A stretch of 64,000 nucleotides of DNA from JAIBJN01 sp963847985 (GTDB lineage Bacteria > Actinomycetota > Thermoleophilia > Gaiellales > Gaiellaceae). Under the pieces are notes generated by a model. That model had not been told where the DNA came from, did not search any database, and worked only from the letters and a program-made list of their open reading frames with translations. The stretch is from positions 1 through 64,000 of the forward strand of contig CAWKBS010000007.1 in assembly GCA_963847985.1 (NCBI GenBank), in the 5' to 3' direction. How positions within the stretch are numbered: the first letter of the stretch is position 1; each line of letters opens with the position of its first letter. Both the position numbers and the translations under genes were made by a program. Shown here one piece after another: positions 58,679 to 64,000 of this stretch.

Positions 58679-60025
58679 TCATGCGTTGATCCTCTCCCAG
58701 GCTTCATCCAGGGTCTGGCGCAATGCTCCCACCATCTCGTCGAACTCGTCCAGCCCGGCGACGAACGGCGGTGCGAACTGGGCGCACGTCTCCGCCCGGT
58801 CGTCGAAGCGCGTATAGACGCCGAGCTCGCGCATCCGCGGGGTCATGAACGTCTTGATCAGCGGGTCGCGCTCCGCCGGCGTGAACGTCTCCTTCGTCTC
58901 CTTGTCCTTGACGAGCTCGAGCGAGTAGAAGTACCCGTCGCCGCGCACGTCACCGACCATCGGATGGTCGGCCATGAGCTGCTCGCAGCGCGCGCGCAGC
59001 TCCGGCCCCAGCTCCTGCACCCGCTGGATGAGGCCCTCGCGTTCGTAGACGTCGATGTTCGCGAGCGCGATCGCGCACGAGAGCGGGTGCCCGCCGAAGG
59101 TGATCCCGTGCGTGAACACGTTCTGCGGCTCTGAGAAGAACGGCTCGATCGCGCGCTCCGAGGCAACCACGGCGCCGAGCGGTGCGTAGGCCGACGTGAT
59201 CCCCTTCGCCAGCGTCATCAGGTCGGGCTGGATGCCGTAGTGCGTGCTGCCGAACCAGGAGCCGAGACGGCCGAACCCGCAGATGACTTCGTCGGCGATG
59301 AGTAGGAGGCCGTTCGCGTCGCAGATCTCGCGGACACGGTCGAAGTAGCCCGGCGGCGGCGCGATCGACCCACCCGAGTTCTGCATCGGCTCGAGGATGA
59401 CCGCCGCGACCGTCTCGGGGCCCTCGTTCGTGACGATGTCGTCGATCTCGTCGGCGCACCGGAGCGTGCAGCCTGGCTTCTCGGAGCAGTACGGGCAGCG
59501 GTAGCGGTACGGCATGGGCGCGCGCAGGCAGCCGGGGAGCAGCGGCTCGAACTGCGCGCGCAGCGCCGGGCTCCCGTTGATCGAGAGCGCCCCGAGCGTC
59601 GTCCCGTGATACGCGCTGCGCCTGGAGACGAACTTCGTCCGGGTCGGCTCGCCGCGGAGCCGGTGGTACTGGCGCGCGATCTTGAGCGCCGACTCGATGG
59701 CCTCGGAGCCGCCGCCCACGAAGAAGATGCGGCCCACGTCGACCGGCAGCAGCTCGCTGAGCTTGTCGGCGAGCGCGAGGGCGGGCTCGTGCGCGAAGCC
59801 GACCCAGTTGGAGAAGAAGGGCAGCTCCTCGACCTGCCGCTTCGCCGCCTCGGCGATCTCGGGCCAGGGCCCGTAGCCGATGTTGACGCAGTAGAGCGCG
59901 GAGAGGGCGTCGAGGTAGCGGTTCCCCTCGGAGTCCCAGATGTAGGAGCCCTCGCCCCGCTCGATCACGAAGCGCCCGGCGCCGGCCGGGGTGAAGTGCC
60001 GCCAGAGATGGTCGACCGTCGTCAC
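58679..60025 (-). CDS. Class III PLP aminotransferase with a four-cysteine insertion
   Basis: Omega-amino acid or diamine transaminase, 448 residues. Motifs: YLDALSALYCVNIGYGPWPE, FFVGGGSEAIESALKIARQY, AYHGTTLGALSINGSPALRA, LLIADEVICGFGRLGSWFGS, and PLP lysine in LMTLAKGITSAYAPLGAV. In the middle it carries YRYRCPYCSEKPGCTLRCAD, four cysteines that could bind a metal; the paralogue at 26548 lacks them. GTG start overlaps the PucR stop (GTGA), with AAGGAG upstream. The PucR context suggests an amine or purine-derived substrate. Confidence 0.9.
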   Translation of the reverse strand: MTTVDHLWRHFTPAGAGRFVIERGEGSYIWDSEGNRYLDALSALYCVNIGYGPWPEIAEAAKRQVEELPFFSNWVGFAHEPALALADKLSELLPVDVGRIFFVGGGSEAIESALKIARQYHRLRGEPTRTKFVSRRSAYHGTTLGALSINGSPALRAQFEPLLPGCLRAPMPYRYRCPYCSEKPGCTLRCADEIDDIVTNEGPETVAAVILEPMQNSGGSIAPPPGYFDRVREICDANGLLLIADEVICGFGRLGSWFGSTHYGIQPDLMTLAKGITSAYAPLGAVVASERAIEPFFSEPQNVFTHGITFGGHPLSCAIALANIDVYEREGLIQRVQELGPELRARCEQLMADHPMVGDVRGDGYFYSLELVKDKETKETFTPAERDPLIKTFMTPRMRELGVYTRFDDRAETCAQFAPPFVAGLDEFDEMVGALRQTLDEAWERINA

Positions 60026-61479
60026 GCTGCAGTGCTCCTTCCGTTCCTGGCCGCGAGGGCCTGCCTGGCCTTGACCGCGAGCCACAGCTCCATGCGCTCA
60101 CCCGGGTCGTCGGGGTGGCGCCCAGTCTGCTCCCGCAGCCGCTCCATGCGGTAGCGAAGCGTATGCCTGTGCACGCCGAGCGCCTCGGCGGCGTCGCTCC
60201 AGCGGCAACCCGCGTCGAGTAGCGCCGCCAGCGAGTCCAGCAGCCGCTCGCTGCCGGCCGCCGGGCCGAGCACACGATCGACGAACGCCTCGAGGGCGGC
60301 GTCGGGCAGGCTGAGCAGGAGCTCCAGCGAGCCGAGGTCGCGGTAGGAGGAGACGTCGCCGCCGCCCGCGTCGAGCGCGGCTCGGGCCTCGAGCAGGCTC
60401 CGGCCGAGCGCGCGCCCCTGCGCGGGCCTGCCCACGCCGACCCGCGCCTGCGGCCCGGCCTCGACGATGCGCTCGGCCAGCGCGAGAGCTTCCTCCTCGC
60501 CGGCCGCCTCGACGAGGAAGGTCGCGCGGTCGCGCCGCGCCGTGGACAGGTAGCGGACCCGCCGGCGGTCGAGCTGCGCCGCGATCTCGCGGCGAACTTG
60601 CTCGCCGCTCAGCCCGTCGCGCGGAACCGCGAGCAGCGCTGCGTATGCGCGCGCCGGCTCGAGCCCGAACGCGGCCATTCGCCGGTCCGTCTCCCGCTCG
60701 TCGAGGCGCTCGCCCTCGAGGTCCTCCAGCAGATCGCCGGCCAGGCGCAGCTCGGCGGCGCTGACCGCACGGCGCCGCGAGAGCTCGAACGCGAGCGCGG
60801 TCTGCCCGTGGTGGAGGACGAGCAGGTCGTACTCCTCGAACGGCCGGCCCTCGCGCGCGGCGCGCAGAGTGGCCGGCTCGCCGTCGGCGACGATCGGCAG
60901 CTCCAGGGCCCCGTCGAAGCTCGTCCCCCGGCGGGCGTGACGCTCGCCGAGGACGCGGCCGCGCTCGTCCACGAGGGCCAGGCTGCAGTCGAGGTGGGAA
61001 CAGACGATGGCGAGCAGCGCCTGGACGCCGCGGCCCCGGATCACTGCGTCGGCGAGCCGCTCGTGGACGCCCAGCGCCCGGGTCTGGAGCTCGAGCTGCT
61101 CGTTGGCGAGATGGGTGAAGGCCGTCTTCGTGATGGCGACGAACGGCACCTCGTACGGAACCGCCAGCACCGGGAAGGAGAGCTTGTCAGCCTCCCGGAC
61201 GACCGGCGCCGGAACGTCGGCGAAGCCGAAGCCGATCCCGAAGCCGAGGCCCGCGATGCCGTGCCTGGCGAGCCGGCGCACGTAGGCGCGCTGCGAGGTT
61301 GCCGCCGCGCCGAGACCGAGGCCCGTCGTCAGCAGGAACTCGCCGCCCTCGAGCCACTTGGTCGGGTCGGCCAGCTCGGAGACGTGGAGCCAGCTCACGG
61401 CGTTTCCGAGGCCCTTCGCGCCGGCCGCCACGGGCAGCTCGAGGTCGGGCATGGTCGCCAGGTCGCGCACCGTCAGCAA
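60022..61479 (-). CDS. PucR-family transcriptional regulator
   Basis: A 485-residue regulator with an N-terminal PucR/purine-catabolism-type domain (LTVRDLATMPDLELPVAAGA...GGEFLLTTGLGLGA), a GGDEF-like middle, and a C-terminal helix-turn-helix (GCRWSDAAEALGVHRHTLRY then RMERLREQTG). The TTG start at 61479 is chosen because PucR proteins begin MLTVRD; the longer open frame upstream has no similarity. Such regulators control purine, GABA or amine catabolism. It is first gene of the operon with the aminotransferase and ALDH and probably controls it. Confidence 0.9.
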   Translation of the reverse strand: MLTVRDLATMPDLELPVAAGAKGLGNAVSWLHVSELADPTKWLEGGEFLLTTGLGLGAAATSQRAYVRRLARHGIAGLGFGIGFGFADVPAPVVREADKLSFPVLAVPYEVPFVAITKTAFTHLANEQLELQTRALGVHERLADAVIRGRGVQALLAIVCSHLDCSLALVDERGRVLGERHARRGTSFDGALELPIVADGEPATLRAAREGRPFEEYDLLVLHHGQTALAFELSRRRAVSAAELRLAGDLLEDLEGERLDERETDRRMAAFGLEPARAYAALLAVPRDGLSGEQVRREIAAQLDRRRVRYLSTARRDRATFLVEAAGEEEALALAERIVEAGPQARVGVGRPAQGRALGRSLLEARAALDAGGGDVSSYRDLGSLELLLSLPDAALEAFVDRVLGPAAGSERLLDSLAALLDAGCRWSDAAEALGVHRHTLRYRMERLREQTGRHPDDPGERMELWLAVKARQALAARNGRSTAA

Positions 61480-61571
61480 GTCGGCCCCTTCGACACGGTG
61501 GCCAAACGGTACGCCCCGACGGGCGCCCTGGCAACGGGAAACCCGCCGCGCGGGCCAGGAACAGGCTCGAG

Positions 61572-61835
61572 CTAGCGGCCTTCGAAGACCTTGCCGGCCT
61601 TGGCGATCCCGCGCGAGATGATGAACGCGACCGAGAGCAGGGTCGTCGCGGTCAGGAAGTCGGGCCAGTCGACGGCGTCGGCGGCCACGGTGACGATCAG
61701 CGCCACGGCCCACATCAGCAGGAAGACGATCAGCTCCGCCGGAGGCGCCGGCATCGACGGCATCGGGTAGTACTGACGCTCGTACGTGGTCGCCGGAGGC
61801 GGCGGGGGCGGGGGCGGCGGCTGGGTGCTCGTCAT
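61572..61835 (-). CDS. Small proline-rich two-helix membrane protein
   Basis: An 87-residue protein of unknown function. The N-terminus is a run of nine prolines (STQPPPPPPPPPATTYERQY), followed by two hydrophobic segments, about 35-53 (ELIVFLLMWAVALIVTVAA) and 59-74. The ATG 61835 has a GAAGGAGGAGCCG ribosome site, which rejects the longer open frame. Proline-rich tails often bind partners in the cytoplasm. Confidence 0.75.
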   Translation of the reverse strand: MTSTQPPPPPPPPPATTYERQYYPMPSMPAPPAELIVFLLMWAVALIVTVAADAVDWPDFLTATTLLSVAFIISRGIAKAGKVFEGR

Positions 61836-61990
61836 CGGCTCCTCCTTCTCGGGCGGTCGCTGCGCATCGTAGTGGCTCCGGCGGCCGCTAGGACGGCGTC
61901 CAGAGCGACGAGCCCCAGTGAGGATCCGGCGCACGGCGCTCACCGCGACTCATATCACGACAGGGCTCCGGGTTACGATGGCGCGGCCCG
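61836..61990. other. Divergent spacer before the VOC/purM/purN genes
   Basis: 155 bases between a minus-strand membrane protein and the plus-strand VOC gene. It includes a somewhat AT-richer stretch (CTCATATCACGACAGGG, about 61949-61965), but no clear promoter boxes. Confidence 0.3.
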
Positions 61991-62602
61991 GTGCAGCTCT
62001 TCCACTACCACCTCGTCACGAGCAAGGTCCGGCTCCTGGAAGCCCGCTACCTGGGCAAGCTCGGCTTCGAGCTGCTCGGACGCTACGGCTGGCGCGGCGA
62101 GGCCTCCGAGTGGTTCGAAGCGGGGACCTCGTGGGAGCAGCTCGACTCGCTTGGCTTCCGCCTGCGGCTCGTCGAGCTGTCCCGCGGCGCCGTGAACGTC
62201 GTGCTCCAGCCGGGCCACTGGGAGCATCCGCGCGTCGACCACATCGGGGTCGCGCTCGACGACGACGGCTTCACGGAGGCGCTCGAGCGCGCCGCCGACC
62301 TCGGGCTGAAGATCCAGGACCACCCGGGAAAGCGGACGTTCATCGCCACCGAGGCCGGCTACCGGCTCGAGGTGCACCCGCCGCGCGAGTGGATCGACGA
62401 ACTCCTGACCCACGGCGACGAGCTTCGGCTCGGCGAGCTCCACCTGCGCGCGCAGGACCCGGAGGAGAAGGCCGTCGCCCTCGCCGAGATCCTCGGGGTC
62501 GACCGGCTGGACACGGACGTCCTCGTCGGGGACACACTCGTTCGCTTCGAGGAGGGCGGGCCCGAAGGCAGGCCCGAGCTCGTCGCCGAGGTGCTCTTGT
62601 GA
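61991..62602 (+). CDS. Two-domain VOC-superfamily (glyoxalase/bleomycin-resistance-like) protein
   Basis: A 203-residue protein beginning VQLFHYHLVTSKVRLLEARY, with HPRVDHIGVALDDDGFTEAL, FIATEAGYRLEVHPP and a second half with GELHLRAQDPEEKAVALAEI. The pattern of paired beta-alpha-beta units suggests a metal-binding VOC fold; His and Glu ligands are likely at HYH, DHIG and RLEVH. Substrate unknown. Its stop overlaps the purM GTG, so it is in the purM-purN operon. Confidence 0.8.
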   Translation: MQLFHYHLVTSKVRLLEARYLGKLGFELLGRYGWRGEASEWFEAGTSWEQLDSLGFRLRLVELSRGAVNVVLQPGHWEHPRVDHIGVALDDDGFTEALERAADLGLKIQDHPGKRTFIATEAGYRLEVHPPREWIDELLTHGDELRLGELHLRAQDPEEKAVALAEILGVDRLDTDVLVGDTLVRFEEGGPEGRPELVAEVLL

Positions 62603-63552
62603 GCTCGTACGGGGAGTCGGGGGTCTCGCTGGCGAAGGCCGAGGAGGTCGTCGAGCGCCTGCGCGCCGCCGTCGAGTCGACGAGGACGGAGCAGGTCGAA
62701 GGCTCGCTCGGGGCCTTCGCCGGTCTCTTCGCCCTGGACGACGAGCGTCTGCTCGCGGCGACCACCGACGGGGTCGGAACGAAGCTGATCCTCTCCCGAC
62801 GGGCCGGGCGGCTGTTCGACGCGGGCGTCGACCTGGCTGCCCACTGCGCCAACGACCTGGCGACGACCGGCGCCGAGCCGCTCTTCTTCCTGGACTACGC
62901 GGCCGCCGCGGAGCTCGACCTCGCGGAGGTCGCCGAGCTCGTCGCCGGCGCGGCCTCGGTCTGCCGCGAGGCCGGCTGCGCCCTTCTGGGCGGCGAGACC
63001 GCTGAGCTCCCGGGGATCTACCGCGAGGGCGAGCTCGACTTCGCCGGGACGATGGTCGGGCTCGTGCGCCGTGCCGACCTCGTGGACGGCTCCCGCTGCG
63101 CGCCCGGCGACGCGGTGCTCGGGCTCGCCTCCAGCGGACTGCACGCCAACGGCTTCACGCTCGTCAGGCGCCTGCTCGGCGAAGACGACTTCGAAGCCGA
63201 CCTCCTGCTGCCGCCGACGCGCCTCTACCTGGAGGACGTGCGCCGCCTGCGGGCAGCCTGCGACGTGCGGGCGCTCGCTCACGTGACCGGCGGGGGCATC
63301 CCCGGGAACCTGCCGCGCGTCCTCCCCGCGGGGCTCGGGGCGCGCCTCGACCCGGCCAGCTGGAGCCGGCCGCCCGTCTACGCCTGGCTAGACGAGCGCG
63401 GGGTGCCGGAGGAGGAGCAGCGGCGCGTCTTCAACCTCGGCATCGGGTTCTGCGCGGTCGTGGCGGCTGCCGACGCCGACGGCGCGGGCTTCCCGGTCAT
63501 CGGACGGCTCGAGGCCGGGGTCGAGGGCGTGGCCTGGGCCGACTCCCCGTGA
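62599..63552 (+). CDS. purM: Phosphoribosylformylglycinamidine cyclo-ligase
   Basis: AIR synthetase, 317 residues. Motifs: GVSLAKAEEVVERLRAAVES, AATTDGVGTKLILSRRAGRL, AAHCANDLATTGAEPLFFLD, LLGGETAELPGIYREGELDF, LGLASSGLHANGFTLVRRLL and AHVTGGGIPGNLPRVLP. GTG start overlaps the VOC stop; its own stop overlaps the purN GTG (GTGA). The order purM-purN is classical. Confidence 0.95.
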   Translation: MSSYGESGVSLAKAEEVVERLRAAVESTRTEQVEGSLGAFAGLFALDDERLLAATTDGVGTKLILSRRAGRLFDAGVDLAAHCANDLATTGAEPLFFLDYAAAAELDLAEVAELVAGAASVCREAGCALLGGETAELPGIYREGELDFAGTMVGLVRRADLVDGSRCAPGDAVLGLASSGLHANGFTLVRRLLGEDDFEADLLLPPTRLYLEDVRRLRAACDVRALAHVTGGGIPGNLPRVLPAGLGARLDPASWSRPPVYAWLDERGVPEEEQRRVFNLGIGFCAVVAAADADGAGFPVIGRLEAGVEGVAWADSP

Positions 63553-64000
63553 TCGGCGTCCTCGTCTCCGGGCGGGGATCGAACCTCCAGGCGCTGATCG
63601 ACGAGGGCCTCCCGCTCGCCGCGGTTGCGTCGAACGTCGCCGGGGCTGGGGCGCTCGCCCGCGCCGAGCGCGCAGGCATCCCGACGGCCGTCTTCCCGCT
63701 CGAGGACTACGCCGAGCGGGAGGAGCGCGACGCGGCCATGGCGGACTGGCTCGCCGGGAAGGGAGTCGACCTCGTCGTCTGCGCCGGGTACATGCACCTG
63801 CTCACGCCGGCCTTCCTGGGGCGGTTCACGGCGATCAACGTCCACCCCTCGCTCCTGCCGGCGTTTCCGGGCACGACGCCGATCGAGGACGCGCTCGCCG
63901 CCGGCGTCGCGGAGACCGGCGTGACCGTGCACTTCGTCGACGAGGGAGTCGACACGGGCCCGGTGATCGCGCAGGAGGCCGTGCCGATCCGGATCGACGA
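63549..64000 (+). CDS. purN: Phosphoribosylglycinamide formyltransferase, partial (runs off the right edge)
   Basis: Transfers a formyl group from 10-formyl-tetrahydrofolate to GAR. The visible 150 residues from the GTG start include VIGVLVSGRGSNLQALIDEG, the substrate loop VCAGYMHLLTPAFLGRF, the catalytic stretch INVHPSLLPAFPGTTPIEDA (Asn, His) and VHFVDEGVDTGPVIAQ (Asp). The C-terminal end is outside the window. Confidence 0.94.
   Translation, partial: MIGVLVSGRGSNLQALIDEGLPLAAVASNVAGAGALARAERAGIPTAVFPLEDYAEREERDAAMADWLAGKGVDLVVCAGYMHLLTPAFLGRFTAINVHPSLLPAFPGTTPIEDALAAGVAETGVTVHFVDEGVDTGPVIAQEAVPIRID

Overview
The window is very GC-rich, tightly packed bacterial DNA with many GTG starts, frequent ATGA/GTGA start-stop overlaps, and gene families typical of Actinomycetota. 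The family mix (split glutamate synthase subunits next to a GlnT-type synthetase, SBP56 pairs, arrays of alpha/beta hydrolases beginning with a TRARYPD motif) suggests a soil or sediment member of class Thermoleophilia (Gaiellales/Solirubrobacterales-like). That placement is inference; there is no rRNA or other marker here. No tRNA, rRNA, CRISPR, phage or transposase gene was recognised.

Layout. (1) 1-3474: the start of an aldehyde dehydrogenase (minus strand) diverges from an APC permease, a small zinc-ribbon membrane protein and a Usp protein. (2) 3565-10928: a plus-strand operon with a trimethylamine/dimethylamine-dehydrogenase-like flavoprotein, both ETF subunits, an EtfD-like membrane Fe-S protein and a GcvT-like folate protein. 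Together they form a route from methylated amines to the quinone pool and to tetrahydrofolate. (3) 10976-20979: a CBS protein, two SBP56/methanethiol-oxidase paralogues behind an operator-like palindrome, a TetR regulator, and five tandem alpha/beta-hydrolase paralogues, the last fused to a glycosyltransferase. (4) 21197-36672: a long minus-strand block with an AapJQMP-type amino-acid ABC transporter, an alcohol dehydrogenase, a putrescine-type aminotransferase, PotABCD, a Usp protein, an APC permease, an aminobutyraldehyde-type dehydrogenase and a DmpA-type aminopeptidase. This looks like uptake and breakdown of polyamines and amino acids. (5) 36696-39907: small accessory genes, including an XRE/membrane-protein pair behind a perfect palindrome and a 26-residue membrane peptide. 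(6) 39954-45104: GlnT/GmaS-type synthetase, GlxB-type amidotransferase, and GlxC+GlxD in one reading frame. (7) 45434-57047 and 62599-64000: de novo purine genes purD-E-B-C-S-Q, purL-F and purM-N, with sodC, glyoxalase, META and transporter genes between them. (8) 57208-61479: a PucR regulator, a second class III aminotransferase and an aldehyde dehydrogenase.

A shared theme is C1 and nitrogen metabolism. Methyl groups from amines, and possibly methanethiol, could be oxidised or loaded on folate. Released amines could be gamma-glutamylated and passed to a glutamate-synthase-like complex. Purine synthesis consumes formyl-folate and glutamine. This linkage is inference.

Sequence quality matters here. 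Two stretches (about 1900-3210 and 16000-17570), plus isolated sites in purL, the alcohol dehydrogenase and one hydrolase, carry frameshifts that are nearly all single-base insertions, often in short homopolymers. Because purL is affected, sequencing or assembly error is more likely than true gene decay. Broken genes below should be read in that light.
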